Source of the DNA: Alphaproteobacteria bacterium
Lineage (GTDB): Bacteria; Pseudomonadota; Alphaproteobacteria; Micavibrionales; Micavibrionaceae
NCBI GenBank assembly: GCA_030427385.1
Contig: JAUHWR010000001.1
Location: 186,001-250,000 of the forward strand
Length of the DNA: 64,000 bases
Reading direction: 5' to 3'
Under the pieces are notes generated by a model, which saw nothing but the letters and a program-made list of their open reading frames with translations, was not told where the DNA came from and searched no databases. The number at the start of each line of letters is the position of its first letter. The stretch's first letter is position 1. Made by a program: the position numbers and the translations under genes. Positions 55,679-64,000 of this stretch are shown in pieces.

Positions 55679-57487
55679 TTAGCGGCGTTTAAAAAGCTTT
55701 TCGATATCGTTCAGGCTTAATTTTATATAAGTCGGACGTCCATGATTGCATTGCCCCGATAGCGGCGTCGCCTCCATATCCCGCAATAGATGGTTCATTT
55801 CGTCTGCGCTCATACGTCTGCCGGAGCGAATTGAACCGTGGCAAGCTCTTCGGGACAGGATTTCAAAGATTTTATCCTCCAGCAATTTCGTACTGCCTTT
55901 ATCCTCAATTTCATCAATAATATCGTGAATAAGCCGTTTAATATCAATGTTCCCCCCTAATAACGCAGGGATAGCTGAAACAGAAATGGCTTGTGTTCCA
56001 AAAGCATCTATATCTAACCCATATGCCTTTAAGTCATCTTGATAAGAGAGTAAATTTTCAGTTTTTAAAGGATCTAGCTCAATAATTTCCGGTGTAAGTA
56101 GCCCTTGCACGGCGATATTATTCTCTGAAAATTGACGTTTAAAACGCTCATACACTAAACGTTCATGCGCCGCATGTTGGTCAATCATCACCATGCCATC
56201 GTTAGTTTGCGAAATAATGTAATTTTCATGTATCTGGGCGCGCGCTGCCCCCAAAGGGAAATCTTTAATGTTGTTATTCTCTTCAGGAATAATTTCACAT
56301 TTCGAAGATGGCGGCAGTGTATGCGGCGCGTTATAGATATTCTGTACGGCTTCCGCCATGGCCTGATTTCTATGGTTCGGAGCGCCGCTGGCATATTCAA
56401 TTGTGTGATAAGGTAGCGTCTGGGGAGTGTATTCCTGATTTACGCGTGACTGATTTTGTGTAATTAAATTTTGAAGCGGACTTTGCACAGAAGACGCGCT
56501 GCGCCCCCCATGTTCCAACAGGGCGTGGCGAATGGTACTGACTAATAATCCTCTGATATGGGCGGCTTCTCGGAAACGAACTTCGGCTTTGGCGGGATGG
56601 ACATTTACATCAACATCTTCGGGCGATAACGTCAGGAACAATGCGGCAACCGGGTAACGATCACGCGCCAAAACATCGCAATAGGCTCCTTTTAATGCGC
56701 CTAAAAGTAGACGGTCTTTCACAGCGCGACCATTCACAAATAAATATTGAGATAGCGCATTGCCCTTATTATAGGTCGGCAGTGAGGCCAAGCCTTCCAG
56801 TTTAATCGTGTCGCGCACCGCCAATATGGGCATGGCATTTTGCGGAAATTCGCGCCCAAGTAATAACCCGAGACGCTCTTCTTGGGATGACGGACTTAAG
56901 TTTAAATTCTTTTTGCCATCAAATTGCAAAGTAAAACCAATATGGGGCGCTGCCATCGCAAGACGTAAAATCATGTCTTTAATGGCCATGTTCTCGCTGC
57001 GATCTGTTTTTAAGAATTTTAGCCGGGCAGGGGTTGCGAAAAAAAGATCGCGAATCTCTATTTTCGTTCCAGATGGATGGGATGATGGCATGGGGTCAGA
57101 TTTTTTGCCGCCTTCCACGCGTATTTGCCATGCGGATCGATCATCTTTGGAATATGTGAAAATTTCCATGCGGCTGACGGAGGCAATTGAGGGTAATGCT
57201 TCACCGCGAAATCCTAAATTCTCAATATGTAGTAAATCGTTATCAGGCAATTTTGATGTTGCGTGGCGATCAAGGCAGGCAATCAATTCTTCGCGGTTCA
57301 TACCAAACCCGTTATCGGCAACGCACATATAACTTTTGCCGCCATCATGGATATCAATATTGATCTGCGTTGCACCGGCATCGATAGAATTTTCCACCAA
57401 TTCTTTAATGGCGGCGGCGGGGCGCTCTATCACTTCTCCCGCAGCGATCTGATTGATCAGCGTGTCTGGTAAATGTCGGATTCGCAT
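55679..57487 (-). CDS. mutL: DNA mismatch repair protein MutL
   Basis: 602 residues. The N-terminal GHKL ATPase has IAAGEVIERPAAAIKELVENSIDAGA, DNGFGM and GFRGEALPSIASVSRM. The C-terminal dimerisation domain contains MIDQHAAHERLVYE, FEILSRRACHGSIRSGR and CNHGRPTYIKL. No DQHA(x)2E(x)4E endonuclease set is complete enough to judge nicking ability by eye. It couples MutS recognition to strand removal. Confidence 0.95.
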   Translation of the reverse strand: MRIRHLPDTLINQIAAGEVIERPAAAIKELVENSIDAGATQINIDIHDGGKSYMCVADNGFGMNREELIACLDRHATSKLPDNDLLHIENLGFRGEALPSIASVSRMEIFTYSKDDRSAWQIRVEGGKKSDPMPSSHPSGTKIEIRDLFFATPARLKFLKTDRSENMAIKDMILRLAMAAPHIGFTLQFDGKKNLNLSPSSQEERLGLLLGREFPQNAMPILAVRDTIKLEGLASLPTYNKGNALSQYLFVNGRAVKDRLLLGALKGAYCDVLARDRYPVAALFLTLSPEDVDVNVHPAKAEVRFREAAHIRGLLVSTIRHALLEHGGRSASSVQSPLQNLITQNQSRVNQEYTPQTLPYHTIEYASGAPNHRNQAMAEAVQNIYNAPHTLPPSSKCEIIPEENNNIKDFPLGAARAQIHENYIISQTNDGMVMIDQHAAHERLVYERFKRQFSENNIAVQGLLTPEIIELDPLKTENLLSYQDDLKAYGLDIDAFGTQAISVSAIPALLGGNIDIKRLIHDIIDEIEDKGSTKLLEDKIFEILSRRACHGSIRSGRRMSADEMNHLLRDMEATPLSGQCNHGRPTYIKLSLNDIEKLFKRR

Positions 57488-57545
57488 AGCAATAGTTTAT
57501 CACAGCTTATAAAGCATGTGGCAATCGCTATTCTTGGTAATAGGT

Positions 57546-57884
57546 TTATCTATTATTTACGTTGATCATGCTGGCTTTGCCTGACAGACAAGCCGCGGCC
57601 AACATAGTCCACGGCACGCCCGCTATTTCGGCGGCGGATTTCAAACGGTCACATTTTCGCAGTGCCCATGATAAATCTTCCTCGCTCAAATTCGGGTTAT
57701 GCAAGGCGCGTTGGAATAAATTAATGGATTGCGCCGCAAAATCGGCAAAATCGCCGTTCATATGACCACCGCCATGAACATAATTCATGTAAGCGTCATT
57801 GGTTTCTCCAAGTAATTTTTCCAAACGTGAATATTTTTGTTCGCTTGGCGATCGTGTTCGTGTTGATTCTAGTAATGCGTTCAT
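57546..57884 (-). CDS. Hypothetical small protein
   Basis: About 112 residues from ATG 57884 (MNALLESTRTRSPSEQ). It is helical, with one cysteine in RKCDRL and one in AACLS. It has no signal peptide and no family I can name. It lies upstream of mutL on the same strand with a 58-base gap. Confidence 0.6.
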   Translation of the reverse strand: MNALLESTRTRSPSEQKYSRLEKLLGETNDAYMNYVHGGGHMNGDFADFAAQSINLFQRALHNPNLSEEDLSWALRKCDRLKSAAEIAGVPWTMLAAACLSGKASMINVNNR

Positions 57885-58071
57885 AACAAGCCCCATTTGT
57901 TAAAAGTTTCACACGCACATCTATTTATTATTATTGAATAAAAAGCGGTTGAAAAAGCCTCAACTGCTAATTTCGTATCTGTATGATTGCTTATTTTGTA
58001 ACATTGTTGCCAAGAAAAATCAAGTCTTTTTTATACTGCAATCCAATAAAGTCAATTGTTACGTCATATCA

Positions 58072-58100
58072 TTGACATGGGGGATGTATGATTAGATATT
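58072..58100 (+). promoter_or_regulatory. Predicted fabD promoter
   Basis: A consensus TTGACA (58072-58077), a 17-base spacer and GATATT (58095-58100) lie before fabD. Confidence 0.4.
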
Positions 58101-58125
58101 TAGTAAAAATAAGTTAGGAAAAATC

Positions 58126-59064
58126 ATGACAGTTACATTCACATGCCCCGGTCAGGGATCTCAATATATCGGAATGGGAAAAGAATTAGCGGAAACCTAT
58201 GCGGAGGCCAAAGAGGTCTTCCAAGAAGTTGACGAAACGCTCTCACAAAAGTTGTCTGATCTTATGTGGAACGGTGATGAGCGAGATTTGAACTTAACAG
58301 AAAACACCCAGCCCGCCTTAATGGCGGTATCAATGGCGGTGTACCGCGTGATTACTAAACAAAGCGGAAAGACGCTATCTGATATGGCGTCCTTTGCGGC
58401 GGGGCATTCCTTGGGTGAATATTCCGCATTGGCAATGGCGGGCAGTTTGTCTCTTTCAGATACGGCAAAATTACTAAAACTACGTGGACAGGCCATGCAG
58501 CGCGCCGTTCCAGTGGGCGTGGGAAGCATGGCGGCAATTTTGGGGCTAAGTTTTGAAGATGTGCAAAAAATCGCCATAGAAGTCTCCGGTGCAGAGAGTT
58601 GCGAGGCGGCGAATGATAATTCCGTCGGACAAGTTGTAGTCAGTGGACATCGGGGCGCTGTAACGGCGGCGATTGCTTTGGCTACGGAGCGCGGCGCAAA
58701 ACGCGCATTGGAACTTAGTGTATCCGCGCCGTTTCATTCCAAACTAATGGCACCAGCAGCCGAGGAAATGAAGGTAGCTTTAGCCGAAGTCAAAATGCTC
58801 CCTCCCTCTGTTCCTTTAATTGCCAATGTCACCGCCGGAGAAGTCTCCGATCCGGAAGAGATTAAAAAATTACTGGTCGCGCAGGTTACCGGAACAGTGC
58901 GCTGGCGCGAATCGGTCTTGGAAATGAAAGCAAAAGGCGTGGATCATCTGGTGGAATTGGGCGCAGGAAAAGTTTTATCCGGATTGGCGCGTCGTATTGA
59001 TAAAGATTTGCAAACAACCTCCATCGAAACACCGGAGCAAATTGATGCGTATCTAAATAAATAA
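58126..59064 (+). CDS. fabD: Malonyl-CoA:ACP transacylase
   Basis: 312 residues. FTCPGQGSQYIGMGKEL opens the protein, nucleophile S95 is in GHSLGEYSALA, the catalytic histidine is in SAPFHSKLM, and the C-terminal VELGAGKVLSGLARRID is conserved. It loads malonyl onto ACP for fatty-acid synthesis. The usual fabG-acpP-fabF neighbours are not next to it. AGGA precedes the ATG. An fdxA gene follows on the same strand. Confidence 0.96.
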   Translation: MTVTFTCPGQGSQYIGMGKELAETYAEAKEVFQEVDETLSQKLSDLMWNGDERDLNLTENTQPALMAVSMAVYRVITKQSGKTLSDMASFAAGHSLGEYSALAMAGSLSLSDTAKLLKLRGQAMQRAVPVGVGSMAAILGLSFEDVQKIAIEVSGAESCEAANDNSVGQVVVSGHRGAVTAAIALATERGAKRALELSVSAPFHSKLMAPAAEEMKVALAEVKMLPPSVPLIANVTAGEVSDPEEIKKLLVAQVTGTVRWRESVLEMKAKGVDHLVELGAGKVLSGLARRIDKDLQTTSIETPEQIDAYLNK

Positions 59065-59107
59065 TTTATTGATTGCTTATCCTAGGACTACAAAGTAAAA
59101 AAATCCC

Positions 59108-59446
59108 ATGACCTTTGTCGTAACCGATGTCTGTATTATGTGCAAATACACTGATTGTGTAGAAGTTTGCCCCGTGGATTGTTTCTATGAGGGGGAAAAC
59201 ATGTTGGTGATTCACCCCGATGAGTGCATTGATTGCGGGGTCTGTGAGCCGGAATGCCCGATTGAGGCGATTATCCCCGATACTGATCCTGCCGCCACCA
59301 AATGGCTCGATGTTAACCGTCGTTATTCCGAGCAATGGCCTGTTATTACACGTATAAAGCCGGCTATGCCGAATGCGGATGACTTTAAGGATAAGGCGGA
59401 TAAATTTAAAGATTATTTCTCCCCTAAAGAGGGTGAGGGCGACTAA
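59108..59446 (+). CDS. fdxA: Seven-iron ferredoxin FdxA
   Basis: 112 residues. Cysteines in [18 protein letters not shown] and [16 protein letters not shown] give one [3Fe-4S] and one [4Fe-4S] site, as in Azotobacter-type FdI/FdxA. The C-terminal helical extension is typical. It is a low-potential electron carrier in the cytosol. The gene order fdxA-carD is common in alphaproteobacteria and supports the lineage guess. Confidence 0.96.
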   Translation: MTFVVTDVCIMCKYTDCVEVCPVDCFYEGENMLVIHPDECIDCGVCEPECPIEAIIPDTDPAATKWLDVNRRYSEQWPVITRIKPAMPNADDFKDKADKFKDYFSPKEGEGD

Positions 59447-59690
59447 TTAACATATTATTAATCTTTTTTATTGAATTTTTGCGTTTTTTCTGATACCTTA
59501 TACGAAATTCAGCCAGACTGATGAATAAATGTCTTCCTTTTATTTCAATGAAATAGGGAGTTTTTTTCAACTAGGTAGAATGACATCATGCCGACATAGG
59601 GACGCATGATTTTTTATTGGATGAGGGATTATTTAATCGATAAATTTCCTCTCATTCTGTACGACAACATAAAACAGGAGAATTTTATAT

Positions 59691-60221
59691 ATGGCTCATA
59701 ATGATAATCAAAATCCGGCATTCCAAACGGGAACAAAAGTTGTCTACCCTGCACATGGAGTCGGGGAAATCGAAGGTGTTGAAACACAAACAATTGCTGG
59801 TATGGAAGTTAGCCTTTATAAAATTAATTTCTCACAAGATCGTCTTGTTTTACGCGTGCCTGTTCAAAAAGCACAGGCCTCTGGTCTTCGTCCGATTTCA
59901 AGCGAAGAGCGTATTACGGATGCGATTACTACATTAAAAGGCCGCGCCCGCGTTCGCCGCATGATGTGGAGCCGCCGCGCGCAGGAATATGAAACAAAAA
60001 TCAATTCCGGTGACCCTGTGTCCATCGCGGAAGTTCTACGTGATTTGAAGCGTAGCAATGATGAGAGCGAGCAATCATACAGCGAGCGTCAAATCTATCA
60101 GTCAGCGCTTGAGCGTTTGGCACGTGAATATGCTGCGGTTGAAAACATCACAGAGACAGACGCATCCGATAAATTGGAAACAATGATGGGTCGTAAAAAA
60201 GAAGAAGCTGTCGCAGCTTAA
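59691..60221 (+). CDS. CarD-family transcriptional regulator
   Basis: 176 residues. The N-terminal RNA-polymerase-interacting Tudor-like domain reads FQTGTKVVYPAHGVGEIEG...; the helical C-terminal domain holds RVRRMMWSRRAQEYETKINSGDPVSIAEVLRDL. CarD binds the beta subunit and stabilises open promoter complexes, notably at rRNA genes. CAGGAG precedes the ATG after a 244-base leader region containing no gene. It is followed by a strong terminator. Confidence 0.95.
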   Translation: MAHNDNQNPAFQTGTKVVYPAHGVGEIEGVETQTIAGMEVSLYKINFSQDRLVLRVPVQKAQASGLRPISSEERITDAITTLKGRARVRRMMWSRRAQEYETKINSGDPVSIAEVLRDLKRSNDESEQSYSERQIYQSALERLAREYAAVENITETDASDKLETMMGRKKEEAVAA

Positions 60222-60246
60222 TTCTTTGAGATATATACTGAAATTT

Positions 60247-60277
60247 AAAGCCCCGTTTATCGGGGCTTTTTTCTTTT
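60247..60277. terminator. Terminator between carD and trkH
   Basis: The stem AAAGCCCCG/CGGGGCTTT with loop TTTA and a T-run serves convergent genes. Confidence 0.92.
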
Positions 60278-60286
60278 AAGCAAACC

Positions 60287-61732
60287 TTACGGTTTCCAAA
60301 ATCTGGGTAAGAGCATAACCATGACGGTAAAGATTTCTAAGCGTCCTAAAATCATTCCCAGACACATCACCCATTTTGCGGTATCCGTGAAAGACGTATA
60401 ATTACCTGTAGGGCCAATAATCGGGCCGAATCCAGGCCCGACATTCGCAATCGCGCTGGCGGCGCCGGACATGGCGGTCAAATAATCTAATCCGGTCATT
60501 GATAGTAAGATGGCCAAAACTGTAAAAGTCAGCGCAAATAAGAAGAAAAAGCTCATCACCGATAACGGCACATCGGCGGGAATCGGCTTGCCATTATATA
60601 GCGAGGTTATAACGCCATTGGGGCTAAGTAATTTTTTGATTTGGGATTTGCTAACCGCATAAATAACTTGAAAGCGGAATATTTTAATGCCGCAGCTTGT
60701 AGAGCCCGCACAGCCGCCAACAACCATTAAAAAGAATAGAAGGGCAACGGGGAAGGGGCCCCATAAATTATAATCGGCATTGGCATATCCGGTCCCTGTA
60801 ATCATGGATGTTACGCTAAAGGCAATATGCACAAGGCGATCACCCGTCATATCTTGTGAGTTTTGGCTATATACCCATATCGATAATAAAAGGATGACAC
60901 TGCCCAGTATGGATAGAAACCATCTCACCTGCGTATCTCTATATAGCTTTGTAATGTTCCCTTGTAACGCTTTTAAATATAAAACGAAGGGAAGGGCCCC
61001 CAAAATCATAAAGATGATCGCAACTAATTCTTTGGCAACGTCAGGATGATTCATAAAGGACGCATCATATGTGGAATAACCGCCGGTTGCGATGGTTGTC
61101 ATCGCATGGGCGACAGCATCAAACAGGCTAAACCCAGCCATGATATAGCAGACCATGCATAAAAACGTCAGACCGCCATATATATAGAAGATGTAAGTTG
61201 CGAGCGCCGTCGCGCGCGGCATGGCTTTTTCATTCTCTGATGATTCAGCGCGAAATAATTGCATACCCCCAATCCCTAAAAACGGGAGTAGAGATAGAGC
61301 CATCACGATAATCCCGATTCCGCCAAGCCATTGCAAAATGGATCGCCAAATTAATAATCCCGGAGGGGCTTCATCAAGGCCGGCAATAATTGTTGCTCCG
61401 GTTGTTGTAATCCCAGAGACTGATTCGAAAATAGAATCAGTCAAACTTAGTTCGAGTTCGGAAAACCAAATCGGCAATGCTCCAAATAAACTCAGCATTG
61501 TCCAGCTGAGGGTCGTTAACAAAAACCCTTCGCGCAATCTGATGGTGAGTGTTTCCGTTTGATTCGTCAGAGCCAGCAATCCTCCAAAGAAGAAGGTGGT
61601 TACCATGCAGACCATAAATACTTTCCAATCAGGATGGTGGTTATAAAGATCAACCAACAGAGGAATAAACATACTGCAAGAAAGGATGCATAGAAGAATT
61701 CCGATGACGTAGAAAACAGGTCTATAGTTCAT
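60287..61732 (-). CDS. trkH: TrkH-family potassium uptake protein
   Basis: 481 residues, about ten membrane helices, with four pore-like loops. FESVSGITTTGATII, AMTTIATGGYS, SVTSMITGTGYANADY and SAIANVGPGFGPIIG carry the K+-filter glycines. It forms the K+-conducting part of Trk and normally needs TrkA (not in the window). It is single, between two terminators. Confidence 0.95.
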   Translation of the reverse strand: MNYRPVFYVIGILLCILSCSMFIPLLVDLYNHHPDWKVFMVCMVTTFFFGGLLALTNQTETLTIRLREGFLLTTLSWTMLSLFGALPIWFSELELSLTDSIFESVSGITTTGATIIAGLDEAPPGLLIWRSILQWLGGIGIIVMALSLLPFLGIGGMQLFRAESSENEKAMPRATALATYIFYIYGGLTFLCMVCYIMAGFSLFDAVAHAMTTIATGGYSTYDASFMNHPDVAKELVAIIFMILGALPFVLYLKALQGNITKLYRDTQVRWFLSILGSVILLLSIWVYSQNSQDMTGDRLVHIAFSVTSMITGTGYANADYNLWGPFPVALLFFLMVVGGCAGSTSCGIKIFRFQVIYAVSKSQIKKLLSPNGVITSLYNGKPIPADVPLSVMSFFFLFALTFTVLAILLSMTGLDYLTAMSGAASAIANVGPGFGPIIGPTGNYTSFTDTAKWVMCLGMILGRLEIFTVMVMLLPRFWKP

Positions 61733-61745
61733 GTTATTATCATAT

Positions 61746-61780
61746 AAAAAAAAGGGGCGTGAAGATACGCCCCTTTTTTA
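61746..61780 (-). terminator. Terminator after the OmpA-like gene
   Basis: The stem AAAAGGGGCGT/ACGCCCCTTTT with long A/T flanks lies between the OmpA-like gene and trkH on the minus strand. Confidence 0.9.
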
Positions 61781-61801
61781 AATTAGGTTTATCGATGCGT
61801 C

Positions 61802-62692
61802 TTATTCAAACGCAATACTAACACGGCGGTTTGCCGGCTCACGAATATTATCAGCTGTCTGAACAATCAGATCTGATTCGCCGCGGCTTTCCATGCGGAT
61901 TAATGCCGGATCAACACCGCGTGCAACTAATGCGTCCATAACTTTTTGTGCACGCTTCATCGCAAGACGTTGGTTATATGTGTTTGAACCTGATGTATCG
62001 GTGTGACCAATGATTGTAATTGTTGTCACATCGCTACGTCCGTTCAGTTCGTTAACAACGGCATCAACAATGCTTTGCCCTTCTGGTGTTACCAAAGATT
62101 TATCAAAGTCAAAGAAAACAAGGTAAACAGCATTTTCAATCTGCATTGGCTCGCTTGCTTCTACAACCATAGGAGGCTCAGCAGGAGTAGCGGCTGTTGT
62201 GATTTGATCTTCAAGTGTTTTTAACACGCTGATGAAATCATTTTTACATGTTGAAATATCATCATTCTGCCAGTTTTCTTCTTGTTGCTCAATCCAGCAA
62301 TCAAAACGAGCCTGTGCGATAGCAGCCTGATCTGGCATCATTTCACGTGCGCCCATGTCTAAAACATTCATAAGGCGGCCACGTGATGTGCCAAGCTCAT
62401 TGACATGCTCAGGAGATAGGTTCCAGTCAGAAATTGGTTCTGGAAGAACGGCTTCACCTGAAGATGCTGCCAAACCTTTACGTGCAAAATGAAGTGCATC
62501 AGGGTAATCAAACATTTCTTTTAGTTCAACATTTGAAAATTCGCGGTATTCTGCAGCCAAACGCTGTGTGAACGGGCTGCCAACAGCTTGTGAACTATTC
62601 AGCGCTTCGACTTCGCTAAAGCTGTCGTAAGAACACGCACCCAATGTGCACACAGCAGCCATACCGAGCATTAACCCTTTAACTTTATTCAT
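61802..62692 (-). CDS. OmpA-family lipoprotein
   Basis: About 296 residues from ATG 62692 with GAGGAG seven bases upstream. The signal peptide ends in lipobox LGAC. A helical middle region precedes the C-terminal OmpA/MotB peptidoglycan-binding domain (YLVFFDFDKSLVTPEGQSIVD, TITIIGHTDTSGSNTYNQRLAMKRAQ, NRRVSIAFE). It probably tethers the outer membrane to peptidoglycan, like Pal but larger. Monocistronic with its own terminator. Confidence 0.92.
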   Translation of the reverse strand: MNKVKGLMLGMAAVCTLGACSYDSFSEVEALNSSQAVGSPFTQRLAAEYREFSNVELKEMFDYPDALHFARKGLAASSGEAVLPEPISDWNLSPEHVNELGTSRGRLMNVLDMGAREMMPDQAAIAQARFDCWIEQQEENWQNDDISTCKNDFISVLKTLEDQITTAATPAEPPMVVEASEPMQIENAVYLVFFDFDKSLVTPEGQSIVDAVVNELNGRSDVTTITIIGHTDTSGSNTYNQRLAMKRAQKVMDALVARGVDPALIRMESRGESDLIVQTADNIREPANRRVSIAFE

Positions 62693-62805
62693 TGATAATC
62701 TCCTCAATCTTTTCTTTTGAATTCTAAAAATTCTATAGCTTAATGCGACAATATATACAAATGATATTTCTTGTAAAGCAGTATGTTTACAGAATATATC
62801 CCTTC

Positions 62806-63765
62806 TTAACCGTCAGATGTAATCTTTGCAATCAACTCTTCCAATACATCTTCAGCTTTCAGATTTGTGACCTGGCATGTGCCTGCCGCATCATGCCCGC
62901 CTCCGCCATATGACAACATTAACTGGCCGATTTTGGTATTGCTGGTTCGATTTATAATTGATTTTCCGGTTGCGAAAACGGTGTTTTGTTTGTTTTTTCC
63001 CCAAATCACATGAATAGACACATTTGTTTGCGGATACAGCGCATAAACTACAAAGCGGTTCCCTGCCCAGATTGTATCCTCTTTTCTGTAATCGAGTATG
63101 ATCAGATTTTTATGAACAGTGGCGCAGCGCTGTATTTGTTCACGGAATTTCACCTGATGCTCATAATACAAATCAACCCGCTCTCTAACGTCAGGCACAT
63201 TTAAAATCTTTTCAATGTCCTGATGCTCGCGGCAGGTATCAATTAATTTCATCATTAATTGATAGTTGGAGATGTTGAAATTTCTAAAGCGGCCTAACCC
63301 TGTGCGCGCGTCCATAATGAAATTAAGTAACGTCCAGCCTTCCGGATTTAAGATTTCATCTTTAGAGAATTGCGCTGAGTCGGCTTTATCAACGGCAATC
63401 ATAATGTCTTCGGATATTTGCGGAAATGTCTCTGCTCCGCCAAAGTAATCATAAACGACTCGCGCCGCAGAAGGCGCCTTCGGATCAATGATGTGGTTAT
63501 CTTTTGTACCGTCTGCGCGTTCAACTTCGCTCGCATGATGGTCAAACGCCATGCAAACACCCGGGACATAGGGCAAATTCGTAGTAATGTCATCCGGCCC
63601 CACATCGATTAAACCGTCCTGCATATCTTTCGGGTGGGCAAAGGTGACATCATCAATTAAGTCCAGTTCTTTCATTAAAACTGCGCAAACAAGGCCATCC
63701 ATGTCGGATCGGGTAATCAGGCGGTATTTCTTGGACGTATCTAATTTTTCAAGTGCGGTGGGCAT
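62806..63765 (-). CDS. DHH/DHHA1-family phosphoesterase
   Basis: 319 residues. Metal sites are RSDMDGLVCAVLM near the N-terminus, AFDHHASE (the DHH) and DKADSAQFS; the C-terminal DHHA1 domain has SYGGGGHDAAGTCQV. This group includes nanoRNases (NrnA), c-di-AMP phosphodiesterases and exopolyphosphatase-like proteins; the substrate cannot be fixed by eye. Cytosolic, monocistronic. Confidence 0.88.
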   Translation of the reverse strand: MPTALEKLDTSKKYRLITRSDMDGLVCAVLMKELDLIDDVTFAHPKDMQDGLIDVGPDDITTNLPYVPGVCMAFDHHASEVERADGTKDNHIIDPKAPSAARVVYDYFGGAETFPQISEDIMIAVDKADSAQFSKDEILNPEGWTLLNFIMDARTGLGRFRNFNISNYQLMMKLIDTCREHQDIEKILNVPDVRERVDLYYEHQVKFREQIQRCATVHKNLIILDYRKEDTIWAGNRFVVYALYPQTNVSIHVIWGKNKQNTVFATGKSIINRTSNTKIGQLMLSYGGGGHDAAGTCQVTNLKAEDVLEELIAKITSDG

Positions 63766-63858
63766 GTAACTCTTACTTCTTTATATTAATATGTGAAAAT
63801 CATAGGAGCGTCTTCGTGCTGGCGCAATAGTTAAGATGAAAAATTTTTAAATATTGTT

Positions 63859-64000
63859 TTATGATTTTAAATCGGGCGCCTCTGAGAATGGAATATCTTT
63901 ATTAAACGCTTGAATGGCATTATTCCTCTTAATATCTTCCGGACTTACTTTTGCTACAGCGCCATATCCATTGTTAATTCTCAAAGTCTGCTCATATACC
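63859..64000 (-). CDS. 3' end of an unidentified gene (partial)
   Basis: A minus-strand frame is open to the right edge and stops at 63859 (TAA). The last ~46 residues read YEQTLRINNGYGAVAKVSPED... and end EAPDLKS. No family can be assigned from this fragment. The start lies outside the window. Confidence 0.5.
   Translation of the reverse strand, partial: VYEQTLRINNGYGAVAKVSPEDIKRNNAIQAFNKDIPFSEAPDLKS

Noticed and set aside
56808-57332. 174-codon open frame antisense to mutL
   Set aside because: It lies opposite the conserved ATPase domain and has no independent features.

Overview
The window is a gene-dense, moderately AT-rich piece of a bacterial chromosome, most likely from a Gram-negative alphaproteobacterium. 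The sequence supports this with many lipoproteins and outer-membrane proteins, SdhC/D membrane anchors, a CarD regulator, a membrane-anchored c-type cytochrome, a phasin, a DUF920/LapG-type peptidase and a MutL-FabD-FdxA-CarD housekeeping run. A Micavibrio-like or other low-GC alphaproteobacterial lineage is my guess; no rRNA or tRNA gene is present to confirm it.

Layout. 1-3.1 kb: the 3' end of an ABC-F ATPase gene, then an RTX-type secreted glycoside hydrolase. 3.3-9.8 kb: a TetR repressor divergent from a three-gene RND efflux operon, with a strong palindromic operator lying on the promoter. 9.8-15.1 kb: an orphan CHASE histidine kinase, a ribosomal-oxygenase-like cupin and RecQ. 15.3-22.4 kb: an RTX metallopeptidase, a lytic transglycosylase, a fatty-acid desaturase and a flagellin carrying a LamG-like insert. 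22.4-30.8 kb: a response regulator and its overlapping partner gene, sdhC-sdhD-(secreted ORF)-sdhA without sdhB, dnaB, uvrC and a DUF1636-like pair. 30.9-42.9 kb: mixed housekeeping genes (rlmE, guaB, pheA, rpsF-rpsR-rplI, pyk, rpmI-rplT) with small secreted proteins between them.

42.9-45.1 kb looks like an accessory insertion. A 0.65 kb gene-free stretch with several consecutive RNA hairpins lies directly before an AT-rich Mrr-like restriction endonuclease, followed by an internally deleted Na+/Ca2+ exchanger. 45.1-54.3 kb holds acs, several small lipoproteins, a possible Fur-regulated 65-residue protein, a FlgO-like lipoprotein, a pseudopilin-like protein and a SPOR-tailed D,D-carboxypeptidase. 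54.4-64 kb returns to core functions (phasin, mutL, fabD, fdxA, carD, trkH, an OmpA lipoprotein, a DHH phosphoesterase), ending in the 3' end of an unidentified gene.

The most interesting single gene is at 49417-50376. It joins an N-terminal pair of 24-residue MshEN-type c-di-GMP-binding motifs, one membrane segment and a LapG-like periplasmic cysteine protease in one polypeptide. That could be a single-protein version of the LapD/LapG switch that controls release of surface adhesins. The LamG-bearing flagellin, the large secreted RTX proteins, the FlgO-like lipoprotein and the lone rod protein fit a motile organism that contacts or digests surfaces or other cells, but that link is inference.
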